NCBI GenBank assembly: GCA_002431395.1
Contig: DJEU01000018.1
Coordinates: 15,900 to 79,899 of the forward strand
DNA length: 64,000 nucleotides
Direction of reading: 5' to 3'
Source of the DNA: Lachnoclostridium sp. UBA5890
GTDB lineage: Bacteria; Bacillota; Clostridia; Lachnospirales; Lachnospiraceae
This document shows positions 8,165 through 15,387 of the stretch, in pieces. A program made the translations under genes and the position numbers. The notes below the pieces were generated by a model. It saw only the letters and a list, made by a program, of their open reading frames with translations. It ran no database searches and was not told the origin of the DNA. Position 1 is the stretch's first letter. Every line of letters starts with the position of its first letter.

Positions 8165-8359
8165 ATGAGTAAAACAGCAAGAATGGAAGTACCACAGGCT
8201 AAAGATGCTATGGACAAATTCAAGATGGAGGTTGCGTCTGAACTTGGCGTAAACTTGAAAGATGGTTACAATGGTGACCTCACATCCAAAGAAGCAGGAA
8301 GCATCGGTGGCGAGATGGTGCGACAAATGATCAAGAAACAGGAGGAGTCTATGCGTTAG
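8165..8359 (+). CDS. Alpha/beta-type small acid-soluble spore protein
   Basis: This 64-residue protein is a spore DNA-binding SASP. It shows the two family signatures: KFKMEVASELGVNL, which includes the GPR protease cleavage region (E-V-A-S-E-L), and GYNGDLTSKEAGSIGGEMVRQMI, which contains the conserved G-G-x-M-V. SASPs coat forespore DNA and protect it from UV and chemicals, and are degraded at germination. GGAGGTGAA (8151-8159) gives an excellent ribosome site. The gene is monocistronic, with its own terminator. Expression in the forespore is expected from family knowledge. Its presence shows that the organism sporulates or recently descended from a sporulator. Confidence 0.96.
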   Translation: MSKTARMEVPQAKDAMDKFKMEVASELGVNLKDGYNGDLTSKEAGSIGGEMVRQMIKKQEESMR

Positions 8360-8392
8360 TCTAGACTACCCTGCGATAAGATCGTAAAAAAG

Positions 8393-8429
8393 ATAGTCCT
8401 TCGGAAAATCTCCGGGGGACTATTTTTTT
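8393..8429 (+). terminator. Terminator of the SASP gene
   Basis: ATAGTCC (8393-8399) pairs with GGACTAT (8417-8423), with additional inner pairing, and is followed by a T run to 8429. Confidence 0.88.
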
Positions 8430-8430
8430 G

Positions 8431-8459
8431 TAGACAGAGGGCAGGAAAAAAGTTATAAT
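8431..8459 (+). promoter_or_regulatory. Promoter of the SPFH/zinc-ribbon pair
   Basis: TAGACA (8431-8436), a 17-bp spacer and TATAAT (8454-8459) lie about 50 bp before the next start. The -10 is perfect and the -35 differs from consensus at one base. Confidence 0.6.
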
Positions 8460-8509
8460 AAAAGCAAGACTCAAGGGGGAACCCGGAAAAATGAAATGGA
8501 GGATACATA

Positions 8510-9868
8510 ATGGGATTAATTAAAGCAATCGGAGGCGCGATCCGCGGCACGATGGCAGATCAGTGGAAAGAATATTTTTATTGTGATGCGATGGAAGCGG
8601 ATGTCCTCGTGACCAAAGGACAGAAGAGAAAAAGCGGAAAATTCGGAACGTCCAATAAAGGAAATGACAATATCATTTCAAACGGATCCGTGATCGCTGT
8701 CAATGAAGGACAGTGTATGATCATCGTAGATCAAGGAAAAGTTGTAGAATTTTGTGCAGAAGCAGGCGAATTTATGTATGATACTTCGACAGAACCAAGT
8801 TTGTTCTGCGGAGATTTGGGAGATACGATCAAACAGACCTTTTCAACGATCGGAAAACGTTTTACCTTTGGCGGAGATACCGGAAAAGACCAGCGCGTGT
8901 ATTTCTTTAATACAAAAGAAATTATGGGAAATAAATATGGTACAGCCAATCCGATCCCATTCCGCGTGGTAGATACGAATATCGGGCTCGATGTCGATAT
9001 CTCGGTACGCTGTAATGGAGAATATTCTTATAAAATTTTTGACCCAATCTTGTTCTATACCAATGTGTGCGGAAATGTAACGGATGAATATACCAGAGAC
9101 GAGATTGATTCGCAGTTAAAAACCGAACTTATGACGGCACTGCAGCCGGCATTCGCAAGGATTTCAGAGCTCGGAATCCGTTATAGTGCAGTTCCGGCGC
9201 ATACGAAAGAGGTAGCGGATGCGCTGAATCAGGAATTGTCTGAGCAGTGGGGAAAACTTCGCGGACTGCAGATCGTTGCCTTTGGTGTGAATACGATCAA
9301 AGCATCCGAAGAAGACGAGCAGATGATTAAAGAAATGCAGAAAACCGCTGTACTCCGCAATCCAAATATGGCAGCAGCGACACTTGCCGGAGCACAGGCA
9401 GAGGCGATGAAAGCAGCCGCTTCGAATACGGCGACAGGTCCAATGATGGCGTTTGCCGGTATGAATATGGCGACACAGGCAGGTGGTCTCGATGCCAATT
9501 CGTTATTTGCGATGGGAGTCCAGCAGCAGGCAGCCGCACAGGCACAGCCTCAGCAGGCACCGCAGCCACAGGCACAGCCACAGCAGCAGGCGGCAACAGG
9601 CTGGACCTGCTCTTGCGGAAAGACGGGAAATACTGGAAAATTCTGTATGGAATGTGGCTCGCCCAAACCGGAAGAACCAGCAGGCTGGACTTGCTCCTGC
9701 GGAACATTGAATCAAGGAAAATTCTGCATGAACTGTGGCGCAAAGAAACCGGAAGACGCTCCATTGTACCGTTGTGATAAATGCGGATGGCAGCCGGAAG
9801 ATCCACATCATCCACCGAAATTCTGTCCGGAATGCGGGGATATTTTTGATGAAAATGACATCCAGTAA
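8510..9868 (+). CDS. SPFH-domain protein with three C-terminal zinc ribbons (YdjI-like)
   Basis: This 452-residue protein resembles B. subtilis YdjI and the 'virion core protein' family. Residues 1-300 form an SPFH/band-7-type region (starts MGLIKAIGGAIRGTMADQWKEYF; FRVVDTNIGLDVDISVRCNGEYSYKI; a basic-acidic coiled segment ending in KEMQKTAVL). It has no signal peptide or membrane segment. A Gln/Ala/Pro-rich linker (about 335-362) follows, then three Cys4 ribbons at C367/C369/C379/C382, C396/C398/C406/C409 and C422/C425/C439/C442. Homologues are associated with membrane-stress responses together with PspA-type proteins. Here it is paired with a YdjG-like gene 18 nt downstream. Precise function is unknown. 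Confidence 0.8.
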   Translation: MGLIKAIGGAIRGTMADQWKEYFYCDAMEADVLVTKGQKRKSGKFGTSNKGNDNIISNGSVIAVNEGQCMIIVDQGKVVEFCAEAGEFMYDTSTEPSLFCGDLGDTIKQTFSTIGKRFTFGGDTGKDQRVYFFNTKEIMGNKYGTANPIPFRVVDTNIGLDVDISVRCNGEYSYKIFDPILFYTNVCGNVTDEYTRDEIDSQLKTELMTALQPAFARISELGIRYSAVPAHTKEVADALNQELSEQWGKLRGLQIVAFGVNTIKASEEDEQMIKEMQKTAVLRNPNMAAATLAGAQAEAMKAAASNTATGPMMAFAGMNMATQAGGLDANSLFAMGVQQQAAAQAQPQQAPQPQAQPQQQAATGWTCSCGKTGNTGKFCMECGSPKPEEPAGWTCSCGTLNQGKFCMNCGAKKPEDAPLYRCDKCGWQPEDPHHPPKFCPECGDIFDENDIQ

Positions 9869-9886
9869 TGAGAATGGAGGAAAAGA

Positions 9887-10993
9887 ATGAGCCAGCAAGA
9901 GGAAAATTTTGACAATATCAATTTTGCAGAGACCAAAGAAGAAACGGATAAAAAATGTCCGCAGTGTGGCGGTATTATGGACTTTGATCCAAAAACCGGA
10001 CATATGAAATGTGGGTTCTGTGATTATGAAGAAGAGATTGCCGTGTCCGATGAAGAGCCGAAAAAGGCACAGGAACTGGACTTTGATCTGGTAGATAAGA
10101 CAGCGAATAAAAACTGGGGTGCCGAAAAGAAGACCGTAATCTGCGAGGCATGTGGTGCAGAAACCATTTACGATGCTCTGCAGACATCGGCTGTCTGCCC
10201 ATTCTGTGGATCCAACCAGGTTATGGAAGCAAACGATCAGGATACGATCGCGCCGGGTGGTGTTGTGCCATTTCAGGTGAATGACAAGGATGCATCCCGT
10301 CTCTTTAAAGAATGGATCAAAAAGAAATGGTTCTGTCCGCGCCTTGCCAAAGAAAGTGCGAGACCAAAGAGTTTCAACGGAATCTATCTTCCGTATTGGA
10401 CCTTTGATACCAATACATTTTCGACATATACCGGTCAATATGGTATCGATCGAGAAGTGCAGGACGACGATGAGCACAGCCATACGGAGACAGACTGGTA
10501 TTCGACCTCCGGTACATACAGTGAGTTTATCGATGACGAATTGATTCTCGCATCGGACCGCCACGATTCCAACATGCTTCATAAACTAGAGCCATTTGAT
10601 ACGGAAAACAATAAGGCTTACAAGCCGGAATACGTAGCCGGATTTGTGGCAGAGCGTTATGCACTTGGTGTAAAAGATGCCTGGAAACAAGCGAAAAAAG
10701 CCATTTCGGCAAAGTTGAAACGCAATGTCGAAGACAAGATTGAAAATGAGCACAATGCCGATCATACGAGACGCGTGATGCTAAATACGTCGTTCAATGA
10801 TGTGACGTACAAATACCTTCTTTTGCCAATCTGGGTATCCAACTTTAAATACAAAGACAAAGTTTACCAATTTATGGTAAATGGACAGACCGGAAAGGTA
10901 GCCGGAAAGACGCCATTGTCAATACCGAAGATTATCATTACGGTGGCTGTGGCACTTTTGGCAGCAGGAATCATTTACTATATTTGGAGTTAA
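9887..10993 (+). CDS. Zinc-ribbon membrane-anchored protein (YdjG-like)
   Basis: This 368-residue protein has two N-terminal zinc ribbons: CPQCGG with CGFCDY (about residues 24-48), and CEACGA with CPFCGS (about 86-106). A long soluble region follows (YLPYWTFDTNTFSTYTGQYG; YLLLPIWVSNFKYKDKVYQF). The extreme C-terminus has one hydrophobic helix, about 348-367. This architecture matches YdjG of B. subtilis, which is encoded beside the SPFH protein YdjI and pspA-like ydjF. The two genes form a short operon closed by a strong terminator, and the shared zinc ribbons suggest they act together at the membrane. The biochemical role is not known. Confidence 0.75.
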   Translation: MSQQEENFDNINFAETKEETDKKCPQCGGIMDFDPKTGHMKCGFCDYEEEIAVSDEEPKKAQELDFDLVDKTANKNWGAEKKTVICEACGAETIYDALQTSAVCPFCGSNQVMEANDQDTIAPGGVVPFQVNDKDASRLFKEWIKKKWFCPRLAKESARPKSFNGIYLPYWTFDTNTFSTYTGQYGIDREVQDDDEHSHTETDWYSTSGTYSEFIDDELILASDRHDSNMLHKLEPFDTENNKAYKPEYVAGFVAERYALGVKDAWKQAKKAISAKLKRNVEDKIENEHNADHTRRVMLNTSFNDVTYKYLLLPIWVSNFKYKDKVYQFMVNGQTGKVAGKTPLSIPKIIITVAVALLAAGIIYYIWS

Positions 10994-11015
10994 TTAGAAT
11001 TAAGATTATAATAAG

Positions 11016-11045
11016 AACTGCCACACGAAAAGGTGTGGCAGTTTT
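11016..11045. terminator. Bidirectional terminator between ydjG-like gene and argH
   Basis: AACTGCCACAC (11016-11026) and GTGTGGCAGTT (11033-11043) form a perfect 11-bp stem with a 6-nt loop. T residues follow on the plus strand, and an A-rich flank becomes T-rich on the minus strand. It lies between convergent genes and can serve both. Confidence 0.88.
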
Positions 11046-11066
11046 GCTATGGTGAAAGAAAAGTCA

Positions 11067-12443
11067 TTAACTTTCCATCAGATATTTTTCATTGATCGCC
11101 AATACTTTTTCCATGGCATCGCGTCCCGGAGCTCCGATCGTATTTCGTTTCTCTACGCAGGTTTTCATGGAAATTGCCTCATAAATATCTTCCTCAAATA
11201 CCGGTGAGATTTTCTTGTATTCTTCAAGCGGAAGGTCATCCAGAGAAATGTTTTTGTCAATGCAAAGGAGCACAAGCTGGCCGATGATACCGTGTGCATC
11301 ACGGAACGGAACTCCGTGGTTTACAAGATAATCGGCGGCATCTGTCGCATTGGTAAAGCCGTTTTTCGCACTGGCTTCCATATTTTCTTTCTTAAATTTC
11401 ATCGTGTCGATCATGCCGTTAAAGAGAGAAATACAGCCTTTTACAGTGTCGATTGCATCAAAGGTAAACTCTTTGTCTTCCTGCATGTCCTTATTGTAAG
11501 CCAAAGGGATGCCTTTCATCGTCGTAAGCATGCTGATGAGAGCACCATAGACACGTCCGGTCTTTCCGCGGATCAATTCTGCGATATCCGGATTCTTTTT
11601 CTGTGGCATGATGCTGCTTCCGGTTGAATACGAATCATCGATGTCTACAAACTGGTATTCATTGGAATTCCAGACGATGATCTCTTCGCAAAAACGGCTC
11701 AGATGCATCATAATGGTAGAAAGTGCACTGAGAAGTTCAATCAGGTAATCACGGTCGGAAACAGAATCCATGCTGTTTAATGTAGGACCATCAAAATTAA
11801 GCAGGGAAGCGGTATATTCACGGTCAAGCGGATAGGTTGTCCCAGCAAGAGCACCGGCACCGAGCGGACAGTAATTCATACGGTCATAGATGTCACGCAG
11901 ACGGCTGCGGTCGCGGCGGAACATTTCAAAATATGCGCCAAAATGATGAGCCAGAGTGACCGGCTGTGCTTTTTGCAGATGCGTAAAGCCCGGCATAAAA
12001 GTGTCCACATTTTCTTTCATAATGCGGTGAATCGTCATAAGAAGTTCTTTCAAAAGATCATTGAGTTCGACAATCTCATCGCGGGTGTATAATTTCATAT
12101 CCAATGCTACCTGGTCATTGCGGCTGCGTCCGGTATGAAGCTTTTTGCCGGGATCGCCGACACGTTCGATCAGATGTGCTTCGACAAAACTGTGAATGTC
12201 TTCGTGTTCTGCGGTAAATTCCAATTTACCGGATTCGATATCCTCCAAAATGCTTTTCAATCCGCCGATGATCGTCTCTTTTTCGTCAGCGGTAAGAATT
12301 TTCTGTTTTTCAAGCATCGTCACGTGGGCGATACTTCCGAGGATATCCTGTTTATAAAATTTCTGGTCAAAAGAAAGCGAAGCATTGAAATTATGTACCA
12401 ATTGATTCGTCTCTTTTGTAAAACGTCCTCCCCAAAGTTTCAT
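11067..12443 (-). CDS. argH: Argininosuccinate lyase
   Basis: This 458-residue enzyme cleaves argininosuccinate to arginine and fumarate, the last step of arginine synthesis. The start is placed at 12443 (MKLWGGRFTKET, the family's typical N-terminus), preceded by GGTGG. The reading frame stays open far upstream, but that extension runs antisense to the next gene and is not coding. Family motifs are TGRSRNDQVALD (around residue 110), the conserved HLQKAQPVT, and the signature GSSIMPQKKNPD containing the catalytic serine. It is alone here, without argG, and has its own promoter and a shared terminator. Confidence 0.96.
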   Translation of the reverse strand: MKLWGGRFTKETNQLVHNFNASLSFDQKFYKQDILGSIAHVTMLEKQKILTADEKETIIGGLKSILEDIESGKLEFTAEHEDIHSFVEAHLIERVGDPGKKLHTGRSRNDQVALDMKLYTRDEIVELNDLLKELLMTIHRIMKENVDTFMPGFTHLQKAQPVTLAHHFGAYFEMFRRDRSRLRDIYDRMNYCPLGAGALAGTTYPLDREYTASLLNFDGPTLNSMDSVSDRDYLIELLSALSTIMMHLSRFCEEIIVWNSNEYQFVDIDDSYSTGSSIMPQKKNPDIAELIRGKTGRVYGALISMLTTMKGIPLAYNKDMQEDKEFTFDAIDTVKGCISLFNGMIDTMKFKKENMEASAKNGFTNATDAADYLVNHGVPFRDAHGIIGQLVLLCIDKNISLDDLPLEEYKKISPVFEEDIYEAISMKTCVEKRNTIGAPGRDAMEKVLAINEKYLMES

Positions 12444-12476
12444 GGTTCCACCATCCTTTTTAACAATAGTAATACT

Positions 12477-12505
12477 ATGATAGCATTTTATACCAAGGAA
12501 ATCAA
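12477..12505 (-). promoter_or_regulatory. argH promoter
   Basis: Read on the minus strand, TTGATT (12505-12500) and TATCAT (12482-12477) are separated by 17 bp and lie 34 bp before the argH start. No clear ARG box was seen overlapping it. Confidence 0.55.
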
Positions 12506-12515
12506 CTATTTTCAA

Positions 12516-12544
12516 TTGTACATTGTACAGAAATTTGATATACT
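12516..12544 (+). promoter_or_regulatory. Promoter of rhodanese-ThiF gene with a palindrome on the -35
   Basis: TTGTAC (12516-12521), 17 bp and TATACT (12539-12544) form a good promoter. TGTACA-T-TGTACA (12517-12529) is a perfect interrupted palindrome lying over the -35 element, the position expected of a repressor operator. Its regulator is unknown. Confidence 0.5.
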
Positions 12545-12578
12545 GGAAGCAGGAACGATACGATGAAGGAGAATGACA

Positions 12579-13700
12579 ATGACAGGGCAGTTGAGTGATA
12601 AAAAAGAATTGACATGGCAGGAATGGGAAAAAATGGAAGAAGACAGCACCGTTCTGGTGGATCTGAGAGAAGAAGTGGTCTACCATCATGGGTCGATTCC
12701 CGGAGCGGTCTGCATTCCACTTCGCTGTTTTGCAGAAGAAAAGGAAAAATTGCCAAAGGATAAATGCATCGTGGTATTTTGCCAGCGTGGAGAAAAAAGT
12801 CTGCAGGTGGTAGAAGAACTGCGAAAAGAAGGATGGCAGGCATACCACCTCGAAGGCGGCTTTTTGCGGTGGCTGATCGATCATGCGAAAGAGGTAAATA
12901 TGGAACGGTATTCCCGCCATGTGCTTTTGGATGAAGTGGGGCAGGAAGGGCAGGAAAAGCTTCTGGCATCGAAAGTGCTTGTCGTCGGAGCCGGGGGACT
13001 TGGTGCACCCGTCGCTCTGTATCTTGCGGCGGCCGGTGTCGGAACGATCGGAATCGTGGATGCGGATGTCGTGGAATTGTCCAATCTTCAGCGGCAGATC
13101 ATTCATAATACGAGCCGTCTCGGGCAGAAAAAGGTGGATTCTGCCAAAGAAACGATTGAACTGCTCAATCCGGATGTGACCGTAAAAACGTATGCGATGC
13201 GGCTGACGCCGGAAAATATCGGGGATCTTATCGAAGAATATGATTTTGTCGTAGACGGAGTGGATAATTTTGAAACCAAATTTTTGATCAATGATGCGTG
13301 TGTGCTTGCCGGCAAACCATTTTGTCATGGCGGGATCCTGCGGTTTCAGGGACAGGTTATGACGTATGTGCCGGGGCAGGGACCGTGTTACCGCTGCATC
13401 TTTGAGGAAATTCCAGAGCAGGGAAGTGTGCCAAATTGCAGCGAAGCCGGTGTGATCGGCGTAATGGCGGGGATTATTGGCTGCGTGCAGGGGTTGGAAA
13501 CGATAAAATATCTTCTCGGCATCGGCAGACTTTTGACCGGCCGCATGGTCGTTTTTGATGGCTTGAATCTGACATTCAGAGAGGTAAAATTTGGAAAGGC
13601 GATACCGACGTGTAAAGTCTGTGGAGAACATCCGGAGATCAAAGATGTGAAAGCGGAAGCGTGGCGATATGAAAGCCACGGAATTTGTACACTTCATTGA
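12579..13700 (+). CDS. Rhodanese / ThiF-MoeB fusion (E1-like sulfur-carrier adenylyltransferase)
   Basis: This protein of 373 residues joins an N-terminal rhodanese domain (about 10-102; active loop CQRGEKS, C68) to an E1-like ThiF/MoeB domain starting at MERYSRHVLLDEVGQEGQ. The ATP loop VGAGGLGAP is at 136-144, the zinc site is C270/C273 and C345/C348, and the PNCSEAGV cysteine is C287. ThiF/MoeB enzymes adenylate the C-terminus of ThiS, MoaD or other sulfur carriers. In MoeZ/Uba4-type fusions the rhodanese domain is at the C-terminus, so this order is unusual. The ATG at 12579 is preferred over 12573 because GAAGGAG sits 1-2 nt from the latter. No thi or moa genes adjoin it, so its carrier is unknown. 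Confidence 0.88.
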   Translation: MTGQLSDKKELTWQEWEKMEEDSTVLVDLREEVVYHHGSIPGAVCIPLRCFAEEKEKLPKDKCIVVFCQRGEKSLQVVEELRKEGWQAYHLEGGFLRWLIDHAKEVNMERYSRHVLLDEVGQEGQEKLLASKVLVVGAGGLGAPVALYLAAAGVGTIGIVDADVVELSNLQRQIIHNTSRLGQKKVDSAKETIELLNPDVTVKTYAMRLTPENIGDLIEEYDFVVDGVDNFETKFLINDACVLAGKPFCHGGILRFQGQVMTYVPGQGPCYRCIFEEIPEQGSVPNCSEAGVIGVMAGIIGCVQGLETIKYLLGIGRLLTGRMVVFDGLNLTFREVKFGKAIPTCKVCGEHPEIKDVKAEAWRYESHGICTLH

Positions 13701-13725
13701 CTTTTTCGAAAATTCTCGGTATAAT
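13697..13725 (+). promoter_or_regulatory. Strong sigma-A promoter of ylmH
   Basis: TTGACT (13697-13702) and TATAAT (13720-13725) have a 17-bp spacer and overlap the stop codon of the preceding gene. The spacer begins with the palindrome TTTTCGAAAA (13703-13712). Confidence 0.75.
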
Positions 13726-13754
13726 AGAAAAGAGTGACTAAGGGAGGATTCAGG

Positions 13755-14495
13755 ATGACAAAAGAACGCCTGAAAGATTTGGCGGAAGTCAGTTTTTCAC
13801 AGGGACGATATACATTTACTCATTTTCTGTCTTTGGCAGAACAGGATGAGTTTTATACGATAGAACCCGAACTCCGGTATGCCGGGATTACGGTGTCCGG
13901 CGGTTGTGACGGAACCGAGCGGCAGATGATCCGTTTTGGAAATCCGGAAGAATTTGGATATGAGGAAGAGTTTCCCATTTCCTGTATTCACTGCCGGCCG
14001 ATGGCTGCAAAATTTGCAGAAAAATGTAATCACCGGGATGTCCTTGGAGCACTTATGCACCTTGGGATCGAGCGGGAGGTAGTTGGAGATATCTGGGTCA
14101 TGGAAAAAGAAAGTTATTTTTTCTGCCTGGCTTCGATGAAAGATTTTATCTGTGACAATCTTACCAAAATCCGCCACACCAATGTGGTATGTGAAGAGAT
14201 GCAGGAGATTCCGCAGGCGATAAAACCTGTTCTGAAAAGGGAAGAACTGGTTCTGACGTCGCCGCGTTGTGATGCCGTGGTGGCAAAAGTATTTTCGTTG
14301 TCACGCAGTAAAGTAATTCCATTATTCCGTGAAAAAAAGATCTTTGTCGGGGGCAGAGTATATGAAAATAACAGCGGGATATTAAAAGAAGATGATGTAG
14401 TCAGTGTGCGGGGATATGGAAAAATCATTTACCGAGGTGTGCTGAGAGAGACGAAAAAAGGACGATATACGATAGCGGTAGATCGATTCGTCTGA
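13755..14495 (+). CDS. ylmH: YlmH-type S4 RNA-binding protein
   Basis: This 246-residue protein matches YlmH of Gram-positive bacteria. It has an N-terminal alpha/beta domain with FTHFLSLAEQ and GCDGTERQMIRFG, a central HRDVLGALMHLGIERE...GDIWV motif, and a C-terminal S4 domain (SRSKVIPLFREKKIFVGGRVYENNS). YlmH-type proteins bind ribosome-related RNA; recent work links them to rescue of stalled large subunits with peptidyl-tRNA. The ATG at 13755 follows AGGGAGGA (13741-13748); an upstream GTG is not preferred. In B. subtilis it lies in the ylm cluster beside divIVA. Here it heads a run with a protease-like gene and cca. Confidence 0.88.
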   Translation: MTKERLKDLAEVSFSQGRYTFTHFLSLAEQDEFYTIEPELRYAGITVSGGCDGTERQMIRFGNPEEFGYEEEFPISCIHCRPMAAKFAEKCNHRDVLGALMHLGIEREVVGDIWVMEKESYFFCLASMKDFICDNLTKIRHTNVVCEEMQEIPQAIKPVLKREELVLTSPRCDAVVAKVFSLSRSKVIPLFREKKIFVGGRVYENNSGILKEDDVVSVRGYGKIIYRGVLRETKKGRYTIAVDRFV

Positions 14496-14509
14496 GATGG
14501 AGGATAACG

Positions 14510-15370
14510 ATGAAGTGGAGACGAGATGCCAGAGATAAAAGACATTTTATAATAATGAGTGCCGTGGCGGTGCTGGTTCTTGTGATCGGTCTGTTTTTTG
14601 ATCAAAACGGAGAACAGGCAGTGGAAACAAGCGGTACGCAGACAGTGACCGTGCGTGAGGGAGCCGTGACAGATGCCGCCGTGATGGCAGCACCGGTAAG
14701 CGAAAGTGCGGTACAGGCAGCGGCGACACCCTCTCCGGAAGACGGAATTTATACGTATCTTCAGGGACCAAAATCCTGGAAAGAACGCCGTGAATGGTCC
14801 GGAAAATGGGGGAAAACATTTTATGATGGAAAATCGTTTGGTGCGTTTGGCTGTGGATTTTGCTGCATGGCAAATATTTACAGTTCACTGACGGAGTACC
14901 AATGTCTTCCGACAGATATTTACCAGTATGCAAAAAAAGTAACGTACTATCCAGGGGGAGGGGCCATCTCCTGGGAGCAGATGCAGGCGACCTTGAATTC
15001 AGTAGGCTTTGAAACATCCCTGCATCACAAGCCTTCAACGTACAAACAATTTTTAAAACAGGTACAGGAAGGTCAGGCGAGTCTTGTGCTGGTGAGCAGT
15101 GCAAACGACTCTTCTTATTGGAAAAATACACCGGGACATTATGTGACCCTTTTCTTATACGATGAAACAGACAACACAGTATTTTTGGCAGATTCCGGAG
15201 ATCCGGAGCACAACCGCCATCGTGTCAGCTGTAAAACGATTTATAAGGCATTAAAGACGAGCAGTGATTATCATTTTATGTCCATTGACGGCTATGACAA
15301 AGAAAAGGATCAGTGGAAGCATAAGGGAATCAAGGGAAACTGGGTTCGTCCTCAGACATTAGAAGATTAA
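14510..15370 (+). CDS. Membrane-anchored C39-like cysteine peptidase
   Basis: The 286-residue protein starts with a basic stretch (KWRRDARDKRH) and one hydrophobic helix (about 13-30), probably an uncleaved anchor. An Ala/Thr/Ser-rich linker follows, then a papain-fold domain. GCGFCCMANIYSSL gives the active-site cysteine (C118 or nearby C115/C119), PGHYVTLFLYDE the histidine (H210), and LADSGDP the aspartate (D228). This is the pattern of peptidase C39-like proteins. The catalytic domain would face outside the cell. Substrates are unknown; cell-wall peptides or secreted peptides are possible. It lies 14 nt after ylmH with a GGAGG site, so the two are likely one transcript. Confidence 0.75.
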   Translation: MKWRRDARDKRHFIIMSAVAVLVLVIGLFFDQNGEQAVETSGTQTVTVREGAVTDAAVMAAPVSESAVQAAATPSPEDGIYTYLQGPKSWKERREWSGKWGKTFYDGKSFGAFGCGFCCMANIYSSLTEYQCLPTDIYQYAKKVTYYPGGGAISWEQMQATLNSVGFETSLHHKPSTYKQFLKQVQEGQASLVLVSSANDSSYWKNTPGHYVTLFLYDETDNTVFLADSGDPEHNRHRVSCKTIYKALKTSSDYHFMSIDGYDKEKDQWKHKGIKGNWVRPQTLED

Positions 15371-15387
15371 GAAAGAGAGAAGATGGC

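Noticed and set aside
12444..12578. ARG box for ArgR at the argH promoter
   Set aside because: No sequence close to the TGAAT-(A/T)-ATTCA type box was found; the only palindrome is TGTACATTGTACA.
12444..13697. Long upstream extension of the argH reading frame on the minus strand (to 876 codons)
   Set aside because: It is antisense to the rhodanese-ThiF gene, lacks a ribosome site and protein-like composition. The argH start at 12443 matches the family and has its own promoter.
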